64,000 bases of DNA from Rostratula benghalensis. Taxonomy: Eukaryota; Chordata; Aves; Charadriiformes; Rostratulidae. The stretch's first letter is position 1; every line of letters begins with the position of its first letter. The translations under genes and the position numbers were made by a program. Shown one piece after another: positions 10,811 to 24,350 of this stretch. Below the pieces are notes generated by a model, which saw only the letters and a program-made list of their open reading frames with translations, was not told where the DNA came from and ran no database searches. The stretch covers positions 3,061,499-3,125,498 of the forward strand of contig VXAI01000090.1 in NCBI GenBank assembly GCA_013399305.1, given 5' to 3'.

Positions 10811-13800
10811 CACAAAGCTATATATCTTTAGGTGTGCACAGTGAGAATCTGCACTAGCCAGAGTGATCAGGATGGACTATCTTGACTTTCTCTTTAGTGA
10901 ATAAATAAACAATATTATTGTTCACATGAATGTTCACATGTCCATATGAATTTCTTGTTATACAAGCAATTGCACGTTACACGGAGTGTAACTTCTCCTG
11001 TGCATACATCAAATGTTAAATAAATAAAGCAAGCTACTGTGCCTTGGGTTGTCTCCCAGTAGCTGAAGACTGAGCATGTGCCCATGAAGAGTTGCCACAG
11101 AGCATGTGACACATGGTAGTGTGGACATATTCTAAGCCTTTAAACTAATTTGTCTCTTTAAAAAGCCTATTCATGTAATGTGTTCAAGGTGCTTATAATC
11201 TCCCTCTCTCAGTCCTTTAATAGCTTAATAGAGACTCCTCTAGCATTGTGCATTAAAAGGCAGAATGGGTAATAAAAGCAGAAGTATAAATACCTTATCT
11301 ACTTCAGGAAATTATATTGGTTGAATTTTGTGATCTTCATTCAAGTAGCATGAGACCCTTGTATAAACAAGGACAACAACATTAAAATGTGTTCAGCACT
11401 ATTCATCAAAACAGCTTAACTTGTGATTTAACAAGCTTCATCCAAGCTACACACCAAATGGTATCACCAAGTTAACCCCCTTTCATAAAAAGTTTCATTT
11501 TTCAAGATGTTTCCAAGACCATTGACTACCTCTGCAAAATAGCAGTGTAAGGCAGGGTGGCTTCCCCAGCATGCCACAGACCACCAAAAGATTTCCCAAT
11601 GATTTTTCTGAATGGAGAGATGAGATAAAATACATCAGAAAAACTAATACCTTTAATATTTTTTTTTAAAGTACCTGTTGATATCAATGAAGAGGGAATG
11701 AGAAACAGCCTCAGAGACTATACGAAGCCTACCTAGAAATTGCAGGCTGTGGACACACAGCACAAAACTGTGTCAGATTAGAGGTACCAAGTAAACTAAG
11801 ACATCAGGTCAACATGCACAGCCCTAAATGTTAAGATGAGTCCACTTTGCCATCTAAGTGTTTTAGTAACACAGTACCACGCCAATTAAGCCAAAAAGAG
11901 AATTGCAGCTGCACAAAAACCTGCTCTGTTTTCAGATTCAGAGCTGCAGCTTACTAAACTCTTTCAACCCAGAACACTCAGAAACAGAACTCTGGAGTGA
12001 TCCACTGAATTCACAACCTGATTTCTGTCAGGATCAGCTGTGTCTAAACCCTACATGTCAGCTACTTGTCTATTCAGTTGTTATAATTTGGTGAAGTTTT
12101 TATTTCTTTTTTCACAATTAACACTGTTATGTTAAAATGATGTGGTGCTCTACATCAGTTGAGGGCTTCTGGAGGGGATGGTTCTTTCCCTGGAAAAATT
12201 CTGTATGATCAGATGGGAGAACTGTCTGGTATGTAGCATGGAGCACATAGGACTGAAAGGTAGGACCATTCGGGAGAATGCAGCTTGAGCTCAGCATGTG
12301 GGACTCTGGACAAAAGCTGGGTTAAAAGCCTCCAGATACACCTTAGAAAGAGAAGCAAATGAAATGCTTTCTGGGAGAGACAGAGAGCCAGACTACACAA
12401 CACTTTGCAAAGCAGGTATCTACTGAAAGTCAGTAGCCTAACAAGATCAAAGGAAATCTCCTACCCAGCAAGGGCAGAGGAAATAGGAGAGAAACTTGCA
12501 ATTTCATTCATTTCAATCTCTCTCATCTAGCAGACTTCCATGTTCTCACTCAGAGTTCCTACTTCAAGTTGGTGTGGTAAAGACTACCCTTTAAGGTTAT
12601 AACCTGAACCTTAATGCTCATGTGTAGCAGTTTGACCGTGCGGTCCCAGATCATTTGTGAAACAAAGCCAATGAACATTTTTGAAAACTACTGAGCAACA
12701 TTGTTTTTAGGATTATGGAGGCTTAAAAAAGAAGAAAACTGTCCTTCAGGATGTGCCTTCTCAAATATTACTGTTCCTCAGAAAGATCGCCTAAAGTCAT
12801 AACTTCTCCCTGCTCCTTCTCTTTTTATCAGTGCAAAACCAATTATTTACATTGTTCTTTGTGCCCAGTAAGCCTTGTTGTAGAAGTAATAGTGTAGGAA
12901 TATCAAAGATGATACATGCTGTGATGCTATCTGAATAGAGGGAAGCCTGACTTCACTTGTCCTTAAGCCACTAAGTCTAGGTACTGCCTAAATTCTCTTG
13001 TAAACTTTCTATTACCACCTGTTGAAAATGTTTTGTTTCTTGTCTATTTAATTGCTTGCTTTCATGGTCTTTGTTCACTGGATGATTTCTAGAACAGAGA
13101 AGAATATCCGCATCATGATCTTTCCTTGAATTTTTATCTGTAGCTCATGGAGTTAACTGGTATATCTGAAGCAGCATGCATTAATACATTTTGAAATGAA
13201 TAATAAACTCAACATAGTGGGATTGCTTATTCTTGAAATAACCTCCAAAAACTGATCTCCAGAATGGATTGGTTCATAGCTTGCTGTGATCTGCAGAGAA
13301 TTCATGGCCTCAGAGTCTAAGGGATTAATGATTTCAACACTGTGCAACAAGCAACCTTCTGATCAGTCTAGCTCTTTCATTAGAGATCTCTGTAATGATA
13401 TCCAGGTTTGGGTTTGGGTTTTTTTGTGCAAAAGTATGCAATCATTGCTAAACACAATCTGTTAAAGCTGTATCTAAATGGTCAACCATGTGTTTATTAA
13501 TTATTTGTGATGTTCAGCAATTATGAATAAACTTTGATGAGCACATTTTCAACTGGACAAGTGTTTTAAAAGAAAAATTTATTAAGTGATTTCCCATAAC
13601 TGTGAATTCTTTTCACAAAGGGAAAAATGATTAAGAAATGTTGAACATTTCCTACAGGAAATTATCATTTTGCATTTATGTTGGGCATTTTCTACCTGAC
13701 TAAGGGAAATTGGCTTGAAATAGATGCATGTATGATATAGTTCACAGATAGGTGCACAAAATGTTTGTGTGTTGATATAGCTATCGTTCCTCAAAAGCAT

Positions 13801-16177
13801 ACAGTATTATAATGCTATCATTGCTTTGTGGAACAGCAATCTTTGTAGGAGATATCTATTGTAAGTGATTTGCACGAACTATATCAATTTATTTCTCCCT
13901 ATCTCAGGCAATCTAATTACGAGTATGAAAGACTCTGGATTCTGTTGTAAAAGCTTTTTCTGATGGAGCAAGAAAAGACATCTGAGAATCCATGACCTGC
14001 ACTGTGTCTACATGCTGGTGACACCCGTAATTATTGTCTCCTGGCATCAGTAAGCTTTGTGTCAGAGTATATATAAGTAGTGGGAGACACTATCTTTGTC
14101 CAAAGAACAGACACATTCTTGAGCTGTGTAACTGAATGAATTCCAGAAATAGTTAATCTCATGTGCACTGCTGCTTGCCAAATGTTCTGAGAGACAGTCA
14201 GTGGAAGTATGCTTCCTCTAAAGAAAAAGAGTCATAAACACAGAGATAAGTCGAGACAACTTCATTGAGAATAAAAATTGCAGTCTGTAAAAATGAGAGG
14301 GGGAAAGGGCACAGCACTTTGTCAAAGAAATGTCTAGAGTAACAGAGCAAGTAACCTGACCAAGATCAATAGCAGATCAGCATAACAAAAGGAAGTTATT
14401 TGAACCAGGAATAAGTATCCAAAGAGAATGAGAGAAAACTAACGATATCCATAAAGTAAAAGTATTCATGTAAGTAAAACAAAATTAGAGAGATAATAGC
14501 TAGTAATTTGTCCATCTACAATATTGGTCAAATGTATTGAGGGCAGTTAGGGAAAAGGTTAGTTCAAGTCTGTGGTAGCCTATATGAGAGCCTTTGGGCT
14601 CTTTTGAACTCTGCTGATACCAAAGCAGGCAACAACAGGACCTTCACACATTGTTGTTAACTGCAACCTCACTGAGAGTGTGTCGAGCTGCCAGGTACCA
14701 AGGTTTGGTTTTCAGATGGGAGAAAACCTCATGTCATGCAACTCCAGAGCATGTCAGTATTTGGTGCGGGCAAAGCCTGTGAGTCACATCCAATCCAGTT
14801 CTATCCTCTCATCTCTCTTTCCACACAGGCTCTGAGGGATAGTCATGACAGAGGTAAAACTGTTTACTCTGCTGCTTCAACTCAAAACTGTGTTTAGACA
14901 GGAAAATGGAAGTTTGATGCTAAGCTTGTTCAGATGAACATTTGTAAGTTTTATAATCTGTAGTTAGTGGAACAATTTAATAGTGTTATGGGTTGTCACC
15001 ACATGTGATAATTAAAAAAAATTATCCTGCCTCAAATTCTGAAATGTATTTCTGCAATGTTGGCAGGAATTAACAATGTCAGTGAACACTCTTGACCTGA
15101 TGTAGTAAGGAGATTAGCTTAGATAAAACTGACTCCTTTTGACCTTAAATTTATTTCAATAGTGTGAAAGCTTCTAATTTTAAGAAGCTGATTTTCATGA
15201 TTCCTAACTTGTAGTTCATATCTGCCCGTCGGTGTGACTGCTTACTTGCCTATTTATCATTACAGTTAAGTTGGGAGACATATTTTTGGTGAAAAGATGT
15301 TTTTCACAGACATTGTCAGAAGTTAAGCCTTCTCTTCCCTTTGGGGATCTGTGGTGGTGGTTGCCTTACACATGTTATGGCAACCATTTTCTGGAGTGCG
15401 ATCTTTTGTACAACAATGCTTTTGTGGTGGGCTTAAGACTAGACAGACATAGACAGGGGAGACTTCTGCAGTTCTGTTGGCTCATTCCATGCCTTTGTAA
15501 TGTTTTGTCTGTTTCTTTGGCTACCATATTCAGCAAACTTGGATTGATACTGGATAGAGAGTGTTGGGTTGCAGATACCATGTGAAAGACCCAGCAGCTG
15601 TGGTGGTTCCTGGAACACAGACCCTAAGACAGAGAAAATAAATATGCCAAATATCATACTGCTAGTGCTAGTCAGGACTCTCCCACTGACACTCTTCAGC
15701 TTACACAATTCCTGCTCTTTTAAGAACATCTAAATAATGGATCACCTCTTCTCACCTTTTACCCTATGAAAATCTTTAAAAATATTTTGTGTTTATATTG
15801 TATGTAAAATTTATGTACATAATTTATACTATATACAAAAAAGTGGAATACACAATATTACTGTTTCCTTTATAAAGTACAAGCACCACAATGGCAGTTC
15901 AAATTGACTATTGTGCATCTCCATTTGTGTCCCTGAAGAGTTAACTTATTGGAGGTTTAGATGTTTGATAGCTTTATAATCTTCTTCACTTCTAAAATGA
16001 ATAGATCACTGGAGAAAGGTCTGTTTTTACATGACCTTAGTTATTACATACAACGATAAGGTAAGTTTTATGTAGAAAACTGTGAGCAAATCATAAGCTT
16101 GTTTTTAGTCTCTTCTCAGAAAAAGGTTAATAGTCATTAAAGATTTCCTGTGATTTCACAGAAAAATAATATTGATT

Positions 16178-16472
16178 GCCTAGGATAGGAAGGTGCTTTC
16201 TTTATCTATTTACCTGCAGTGTGTTTTTTGAGGGATATCATACAAGGTTTCCTTCACAGTGGTAGTGCCAATGTTGGGTATTAACAGTGTGATATACACA
16301 GTGTCTCTTTCTTCATCACTTTCAAAGCCTAGGATAGGAAGGTGCTTTCTTTATCAATTTACCTGCAGTGTGTTTTTTGAGGGATATCATACAAGGTTTC
16401 CTTCACAGTGGTAGTGCCAATGTTGGGTATTAACAGTGTGATATACACAGTGTCTCTTTCTTCATCACTTTC
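16178..16472. repeat. recent tandem duplication, 149-bp period
   Basis: The block 16178-16323 is repeated at 16327-16472. The two 146-base copies differ at one position only (T at 16207, A at 16356) and are separated by AAA (16324-16326). The unit begins GCCTAGGATAGGAAGG and ends TTCATCACTTTC. It contains GAGGGATATCATACAAGG and a short repeated motif (ACAGTGTGATATACACAGTG). It has no open frame of interest and no similarity to CR1. The near identity, compared with the heavily decayed repeats around it, points to a young duplication or to an assembly artefact. Confidence 0.97.
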
Positions 16473-19275
16473 CACTATGAGAAATCCTTTCTTTAGGGTA
16501 TTTTCAAGTTAAGACTAAATAAATGAAGTGACAAAATATTTTGGACACACTGGTATTTTGACTGCTTATCTGAAGATAATGTAAGGGGCTTCAATACTGA
16601 GATATTCAGAGACAACACTCAGATTAGTTACCATTCATTCATAAAACAGAAGTACTTATAGGCAGTTTCAAAAGTATGAGATTTATAATAGAGCACTTAG
16701 AATTGCAATGTATTGTACAGCTATTCCTTGAAACTTATGTTAACCATTTAACTGCATCAGCCAGTTCAATATTATACATCCCTCAATACATATTTATCAA
16801 CTGACTAATTTAATGTTTTATGCATGTGGGTAAAGTCATGATTCTCTGTGCAATTTTTTTGCCCTATAAGTTTCACTGAAGTCAATGTTCTAAACGCTAT
16901 TACAATCCTCCCACTCACGACAAAATTACTTACAGGAAATCTTTCAAATATCAAGCTATAACCCAAGCTAGGTTAGAAGTGGAGGAGGATGAGCTGGAGA
17001 GAGGATTAGTTCCATGCCTAATGTCTGCAAGAACAGGCTGAAAAACAAACACAAATCATAGTAAGTAAAATCACAACACACAACACATAAATAAAACACC
17101 AGACAGGTTCTGAAGAAATACAACAGGGAGTTTAGTTGAGCTCAAAGTTGACAGATTTTTCCAATTAGCTGCCAGTCTTTTTAGCAAGACACTATTCTGA
17201 CCTTTATGCTTTGATTTGATTATTTATACAGTATAGATTTTCAAAACTACAGCATCTTCAGTGGTGGTGTTGATTTCATATTGGTTACATTGTAAAAAAA
17301 ATGAAAGTCAAAAACAATTTTTTCCAAAAGAAAAAGAACAGCTTCATAGCATTCCGGGAAAGACAGAAATGAGCTGTGATTGGATTGTTTTTATTGAGTC
17401 GTCTCCTCTTTAATAGCTTTATTTGGAGTATCAGATTATGAATGTAACTTTGTGAAATTAGTTCTTAGTTAAATTTCCATATTTATTCTTTATAGTTGGT
17501 TTATAGGTTCCTGTTTGGACTCAGTAATACCTCAGGTGCTTTTGTGCATTTGAATACACTAGTTTTCTTGGAAGATTCCTTCCATTCCTAGGGGACAGCT
17601 CTATATTGTCCCTGTCTGCATCATTTGTCCTTGTATTGCTGCTGAGCCTGGTGTACCATGAATAATTCAACCCTTCTTCTCACCTTAGACCTAAGGAAAA
17701 ATAAATTCATAATCTGTCTGAAAGTTGCAGCTTGAGCGCTGCTCTTCCTCCCACTGTCACTTCTCAGGTTTTAAGCTCCTTCCAGCTGCTCAGACCTCAA
17801 TTTTCTGCTGCCAACTCATGTTTGTTTGCAAATGACTCCCTCACTCATAATCCCACAGTGGTTCTCAGTAACAGAGGATGTCTTCAAAAGTGGGGAAGAA
17901 ATGGGTTTAACCCACTGATGAGATGAATGTGATAGCAGTGATAGCAACTGGTAACTCCTAGTTCCTTGCCCTGAGAAGAGCAGTGGTGAATGGTGGTTAC
18001 CATCATGTACTATTGTCCCTGCAAGGCCAACATTTGCAATGATATCAGCACAAGAACCTGATTCTTTGCAATGTCACCATGTTGGTGCAGGTTGGTCTTG
18101 CGGCAGTCAATTACAATCTTCTTATTTGTGACATGCAGATATATAGACTACAAAACTGGTGCTTCTATATCCCTCATCTGCAATAGTTACTGGGCAGCGT
18201 CTTCTTGGTTAGTTTTCAATTGGAGTAAGATTATTTTCTGTTCCATAAAAATCTTAATGGTGTGTTTCACGAGGACCTGTTTGCTGACTGGAGGCTTCAA
18301 ATGCTTCTGTTATTGAAACACAGAAATGAGGAGACCTGCACATGAAATAATCTTTGCTGTTTTCCTACAGAAAAGCAGAAATTGACAGATCCTATCACCA
18401 GTAAAGAAATTCCTCATAAAATAAATGACTGCTGCATGAAAATTGTTCATGGCTGCCCTTTTCCTTATTTTTTCCCTCCCCCTCTTTCTGTTACGTTTTC
18501 TCACAATAAAAATGCAAGTAGTTAGTAATTTCTGTGTATGGATGTGAATATGCCCTCTCTCACACAATCAGCTTCTTTAAACAGATTTCTATGATGTGTG
18601 TAAGTAAGTCCTCTGTGTAAGACTGTAAGTTTCCCGGAAACCTATCCAATTACTTAACTTTGATAATAAGAAAAGGTTAATATAGTTAAGGTTAATGAGC
18701 CAATTATTTGAGAATACCAGCCATCAAAGCACTTTATTCTAGTTAACTATGTACATTCATTAAAGTCATCCCAGCCTTTTCTTCTATTGCTCTTCTTATC
18801 AATAAGCTGTTATCAAGGAGACCTAATTGTTCAAGAATCAAAATATCTCTCACCACCTAAAAAAATCCTGGGTTATGGAGTAGTTCAGATTGTGTGTTCT
18901 TTTTCCATCTTGGTGTCATCTAAACTAATTATGATCTCTTCGAGGTGATGGCTCCTCAAACAGACAAGAAACAAAGATAATATAACAGGAAGGCACTCCG
19001 TTTCTCCATGAAACTGATCCTGGGAGCAGTTTTTCATCTCCCTGTTCCCATCTCATTGTTCTCCCCTCATTCTGCCTCTTTACTTCTACCTATCTCTTAA
19101 CTCTGCCTGCAGATTCTTCCTACCTCTTCTGCTGAGGTAGGAGGCAGCATATACCATGGCTAGTTTGCAGGGTGAGTGCAGGTTAACTGGGCAGCTGGTA
19201 GGGATGAAGTGATCAAGCAACTCTTTGTGGGCTGTGATGCAAGCCAAAGGAAAAAAGAACACCACCAGCATTCCC

Positions 19276-19290
19276 TTTTTTTTTTTTTTT
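19276..19290. repeat. poly(T) tract, 15 bases
   Basis: A run of 15 T follows CATTCCC and precedes CATTCTC. No element is recognised beside it. Confidence 0.9.
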
Positions 19291-20599
19291 CATTCTCTGT
19301 TTTTCACTTGGATGCTTATTCTCATGGGACTTTTAGGAACTTTCTACCCTTTAAAATTGCTCTGTGTCACATTAACTTGAAATTGGCTGCATGTTCAGAA
19401 GTTGCTCACAGACACAGTCACTGACAAAAACATGTATCCATAAACATGTTCACATATACTATGCCATAAACAAATGTGGTTGCATAAGTCTCAAACCAAA
19501 AGAAAAAACTCTGGTGAAGTCTTTGGGATTGCTGGAGGGCAAACATAACCTAGGAAGGCTATATTTTCACATAATGCAAACTACATATACCTCATCTCAG
19601 AAGTGAAAAGCCAGCAAGGTTTTCTGTTTTTACATGCTTCCAGCATCTCTGCATGAAGCACCCTCAAAAAGCCTAAGATGAAAAGTGAGTAACATAATAG
19701 ATAGAGGTAATTGAGTAGAAATTAATGATTAGAATGAGAAGGAATTATCATGTTGATAATGTCTAGATGCTGACTTTTGTCACTGGGATAAAAAAGCTTT
19801 AGAGAGGGCAGGAAGAAGAGATATGATGATGGAGCCTACCTCAGTGTTGATGGATAAAGTGGTGTATCCTTGAATGGTCGGAAAATCCATTTTTCAGCAG
19901 AATTGTTTTTCAAACATACTGTGAGCTAAAGAATACTGGTACAGAGGTAGATGAAGATTTTTCAAACTCAAGTGTATTCTGGTCTTACAAATTAGTCTCA
20001 AAACATGAAGTACTGGAAACAATGAAGTCTGCAGAAGCTCCAAGAGACAAATAAAAAATGCAAATCAGTTTAAAAGTATTAAGTTCTTTTAAATGTCAGT
20101 AGTACTTTTTCACAATCTACAAATCGTCTAGTTTGTTCAGTAAAGGTTACTAGTTCTTGTTGTCCAAGATTTTTGGACAAGAAATGAAAGTGATCCCATC
20201 CACGTGTTTTGACCTTCTTCTAAATTGTGAAAGTATCAGTCTCAAGTGATTCAAATCAGAAACAGAACAGCTAAAATAAAAACCCCTATTTATCCCATGT
20301 CTATTTACTTCACAGAAATCAAAATACCACACAAAACAAATTCAACAGGACTTTTTTACAAACAGCCTTATTGATGGCCAAAAAGCAAATAAACTGCAGA
20401 GTAGAATTCCCTCCAACAAATAACAAATGCATTATAAATCTCAAAACATTTCTCAGCTTGAAAGACTGCATTGTAGCTCATGGAAAATATCAGAAAACAT
20501 TGACTGAAGTATTTTATTCAGTAGCATGTTTTTAGCAACAAGGAAATTCTGATCATTTAAAGCAGATTAAGAAAATGGTACTAGTAATATTCCTATATT

Positions 20600-20928
20600 G
20601 CAGCTTTCCAGTACCCAAAGGTGTCATACAGGAGAGATGGAGAAGGAGGTGTAGTGGCAGGACAAGGTGTAACGGCTTTGAATTGGAAGAGGGGAGATTT
20701 AGATTGAACACCAGAAAGAAATTCATTACTGTGAGGGTGGTGAGACACTGGAACAGGTTGCCCAAAGAAGTTGTGGATGCCTCCAGCCCTGGAAATGTTT
20801 AAGGTCAGGCTGGATGGGGCTTTGGGTAAGCTGTTCTAGTGGGAGGTGTCCTTGCTCATGGCAGAGGGGTTGGAACTTGATGATCTTTAAGGTCCCTTCC
20901 AACTCTAACCATTCTATGATTCTATGAA
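20600..20928 (+). mobile_element. CR1 LINE 3' end with octamer repeats
   Basis: The fragment begins near TTCCAGTACCCAAAGGTGTCATACAGGAGAGATGG (the [15 protein letters not shown] region of ORF2). It includes the typical C-terminal ORF2 coding stretch [19 protein letters not shown] (about 20693-20749) and the following [11 protein letters not shown]. It ends with the CR1 3' untranslated signature: GATGATCTTTAAGGTCCCTTCC followed by ATTCTATG ATTCTATG A at 20911-20927. It is 5'-truncated, as nearly all CR1 copies are, and a small internal deletion near 20640 removes part of the usual sequence. The precise octamer end makes both the strand and the 3' boundary secure. Confidence 0.97.
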
Positions 20929-23420
20929 ATATGCCCTAAACCCATATTACAAAATAGCCAGGCTTGGCATTCATGTTAATTGGAGTTTATTCACTGAGTT
21001 GTCTTGTTGAATATGCCATGATTTCAGTGAGATAGAACTCAGGGGAGAAGATACTTTTCAAGACAAATTTACACATTTAGAATTAAATTCTACAAATTCT
21101 ACAAATTTTCTCTAATTACTAGCTAGAAGGTGTGTATGTTTATTGCTTGATTATGAAAGCTGCACATCATTGGTACATCCCAATGACATCTGATGAGTGT
21201 ACCAATTTCTCTCTTAGAGAACTATTTTTTGGCTATTTACGAATAACTTTTGAGTTTGAGTTAGGCTTCCAGTTTTCTGGAAAAGTAGTGGAGAAGGTGA
21301 AAGTCACAGCAATTTCCTACCAAGCACTTCACAGTCACATCACGTACCAATGGGTTATTAGGGAGGGAGGTGGTGTTCTCTCTGCCTGTTAGTGATTGCT
21401 AGGAACACATTTGTGAAATGACCTTATACAGCTCTATCCACATAGTTGTAAAACCTTCACAGCAGATATTATGTCCAACAAAGTCAAGCACTATCCCCTT
21501 AAGAACTATGTAATGGGTTGGACTTGATTGCCTAACTATCTAATGCTATTTTAGATGTCCTGGAAGATTAGGATACGTCTGTACTCTAGATGCTAGTTTT
21601 AAAAAAGCAACAGTTTCTTGTGTACCTTGTGAAATGTCTTCCAATCCCATGTCAGTGTCCTGGATACCCTAGGGCCTCCTGCATCTAATTCTCTGTGTAC
21701 ATGTTACCTTGAGTCACTAATATGAAATGGGCATAAGGAAAATCACAGAAGAAAGAAAGAAAATCCCTTTAGCCATATGAGTGGTATTATGTGAGATATC
21801 CACAACTACATGCTATGAGCTGTGTTCTTCCCTCTCCTGCCCCCCATCTTTCTTATTTCCAAAGATCCTGTCTTTTATGACATTGGTGCAAAGCTCTATG
21901 CAGGCTGTGTTTGTGTCATTATGAGTACTACTAAACTTGGGCACATCAGCACAGAAGAAACATCATTACCACAGGAGAACTCATAGCATTTACTCTTGTG
22001 TTTTTCCCCATTGTTTCCTCATGTATCTAATTTTTCATACATTTGCTCCTGTCTCATTTTCACATAAGTGTCTGTCTCAAGAATGAAATGTCCAACCTAC
22101 CTTGAGTCTTCCCTGCTTCTCTTTTAGCACTGAACTACCTTTATATTTGTCTGCACCATATTAGCTATTTTTTCTGTATACTAGTCTGTTAGCTTAGACT
22201 AGTCTGTTAGCTTTTTTGTCTTTTGCCGTATGTCTCTCATTTTTTCTTCCCGGTTACACCTATTCCTTTCATTTTATCTCTTCATTCCAGGATATCACAT
22301 CAACCAACCTTCATTTCTCCTTTTTACAGCCTAGGTTTTTCCTTAGCACATTGTCCTGTTTTTCCTGTTTCTTCTTTTCTGTCCCCCCTGAGCATTTACA
22401 TGGTGTCCTTTTTCTGCCTTTTTCTGTCACATTATTCTGTTTCTGCTCTCCATTTTCTCCAGAGTGTAATTTTGGTATAAAAGAAATTGTAGTGCATGTT
22501 ATTTATTCTCTACGATTTTGGGTGAATGGGCCTGCCTGTACACAGAAACACATTTACACATAGTATCCTTCAATTACTTCCAAATTGTCACTATAATTTA
22601 AAGAGTACACTATATTTATAGTGGTTGAATTTTCCAATGGCTAATGTTCTATAAATCTTTCACTCTTATTTATTCATACACTGTCATAAATGGAATTTTA
22701 TTCAAGTATTTGAATTTTCTATTTATCATGTGAGTTCTTTTAATGCCATGTGGTCAGACTGCAGCTAGGTATCAGGATGTGCAGATGTGTAAATTGGGGG
22801 CAAATGAGTTCCTAACGACTAAGCTCCCCAAGTGCCGGGATGGGAGGAGTATTTGGACAGTTCAGTCAGCAGTGCTGATATGTGGGAGGTACAACTGATG
22901 TTATCACTCTTCTTCATGAGTTATCAAACTGCAGCTGGCACAGAAAATACATATGCAATCTAGGCCTTTTCCCAATTCTCTTTCTGCTTCAGTTGACGTT
23001 GCTTCTACAGGGAATGTGAGAAAGTCCTTAGGTATCCTTTGAGGTTTTTAGTTGGTGCTATGCTCTTCAGGGAGGAAGTCCCCGAGATCCAACTCTGGAG
23101 AAGCATTTGTCAGACAGTACCTCAGAAAAGTACTAAAAGTGCATAACTGGTGTAAAAATAAATAATGTCATCTTGATGCTTGGTGGACTGTCTTTGAAAT
23201 ATAGATGAAATTACTTTTTTTGCTAATGTGTAAGAAAAGTTAAATTTTGTTGCGTGCTTCATTGCTGCAGATGTCTAAGATGAAAGTGGTTGCTGCAGAG
23301 CCAAAGCTTTCTTGAAAATATGTAAGATGAAGATATGTAGGAGTGAGGTGACAGAATGGGTACAGAGTTTAGTGCATACGTGTAGGAGCATAATTTTAAG
23401 CTTTGCTCTGCCTTGAAAAA
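20929..23420. other. unique non-coding DNA
   Basis: No supported gene is present. Overlapping open frames at 22216-22563 come from a T/C-rich tract (22240-22460), which reads as low-complexity hydrophobic peptide and not as a protein. An 18-bp-period duplication sits at 22180-22213. A short spot at 21516-21530 (GGGTTGGACTTGATTG) recalls a CR1 tail, but nothing around it confirms one. Confidence 0.65.
22180..22213. repeat. short tandem duplication, 18-bp period
   Basis: The 16-base unit ACTAGTCTGTTAGCTT occurs at 22180-22195 and again at 22198-22213, separated by AG. It is likely a slippage product. Confidence 0.93.
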
Positions 23421-24350
23421 TTAATTGGAAAGATACTATAAGAGGTCACTTAGTCAACTGCCTTACCCTAAGGTAACCTATTCCTTTTCTGTCTCCTCTC
23501 ATCTAAGGTCTGCTCGATTTTTTGGTAAAGATCACAAGCAATGAAGATGCCAAAGCTTCAAGGTAATTTGTTCCAGTGTTTCATTTCTGGCCATAAAAAA
23601 AAAAAAAAATTCCTAATGTCTCACCTGAATTTTTGTTCTTTGTGGCTTAAGGTATTTTCTTTTCATATCAACTATGCATGTGGAGTAGAGATTTTCTCCC
23701 TAATTGCAGCAGTTTTTAGGGATCTAGAGACTATTTTCAGAATGCTCTCAGACATCCCTTCTTCATGCTAAACAACCTCAGTTGTTTGGGTTTTTTTAAC
23801 TAGACTGTTCTTTATACATCTGATCCTCTGAAGTTTTTCTAGTTGTTCTGCAGGAATGTTTCCAAAAACTGAACTCATGCTCTTGCTGAAGAGAGCAGGT
23901 ATGATATAATAAAGGAAGTGTTTCCTGTGCTGAATGGAGAGGGGGGAAGACATCACATCTGTTTCATCCTGATGTTTGTCTTTTTCATGGCAGTATGATG
24001 TAGTTTTGCATTCAATATGGATATACTGTAACTTCCAGATCCTTTTCGCAAGATCTCCTAAGTTCTGCAGCCCGTGGTCGGCTATTCCCACTTCCACATG
24101 TTAGATTATTTTATGGGCTATTTATCTACTCTGTCAAGATCATTTTTAATTGAATCCTAACCTCCAAAATACACACAGTCCCACAAGCCTCCTGTTGACA
24201 GTAAAGATTGAAAAAAACACACCAAGTCTAGTCTGATCACGAATGGAATTGTTAAGTAAGGCTGGATGCAGAGTAGCAGTCTGAAGAACTCCTCTTCATG
24301 TGTCATTCTGACAGCAGACCTATTCCAGAATGATTTAATCTTGCTCATGC
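23421..24350 (-). mobile_element. very old CR1-type LINE fragment (antisense)
   Basis: Read on the + strand, the order of blocks matches the reverse complement of ancient amniote CR1. AATTGGAAAGATACTATAAGAGGTCACTTAGTCAACTGCC (3' end, near 23422) is followed by TTTGTTCCAGTGTTTCA (23567), the AACAACCTCAGTTG block (23772), ATCCTCTGAAGTTTTTCTAGTTG (23821), CCAAAAACTGAACTCATGC (23862), CTTCCAGATCCTTTTC (24032) and CAAGATCATTTTTAATTGAATCCTAACCTCCAAAATAC (24136). The last blocks correspond to the ORF2 segment between the reverse transcriptase palm motif and the C-terminus. An A15 run (23595-23609) has expanded inside it. The overlapping minus-strand open frames (23768-24097 and 24157-24348) are decayed pieces of this element. 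The end near 24350 is approximate. Confidence 0.78.
23595..23609. repeat. poly(A) tract, 15 bases, inside old CR1
   Basis: A run of 15 A interrupts the antisense CR1 fragment. It appears to be a local expansion after insertion and not an element tail, because CR1 sequence continues on both sides. Confidence 0.9.

Larger units (their letters stand above)
10811..20599. other. unique AT-rich non-coding DNA
   Basis: No supported gene occurs in this 9.8-kb stretch. It holds a near-perfect tandem duplication at 16178-16472, a TTTGGG-rich spot near 13406-13424, and a 15-base T tract at 19276-19290. The longest open frame (15271-15585, 104 codons, starting TTG) overlaps minus-strand open frames and shows no domain. 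The rest is ordinary intron-like or intergenic DNA with stops in all frames. Confidence 0.7.

Noticed and set aside
13406..13424. GGTTTGGGTTTGGGTTTTTTT, telomere-like
   Set aside because: The unit is TTTGGG, not TTAGGG, and there are only two to three copies.
15271..15585. 104-codon open frame
   Set aside because: Starts at TTG, overlaps two minus-strand frames, shows no domain and no splice context.
21510..21535. GGGTTGGACTTGATTG, CR1 tail-like
   Set aside because: No matching sequence before it and no octamer after it; too short to call.
22216..22563. Hydrophobic 115-codon open frame, possible membrane protein
   Set aside because: It derives from a T/C-rich tract; a second frame in the same DNA is equally hydrophobic, which indicates composition rather than coding.
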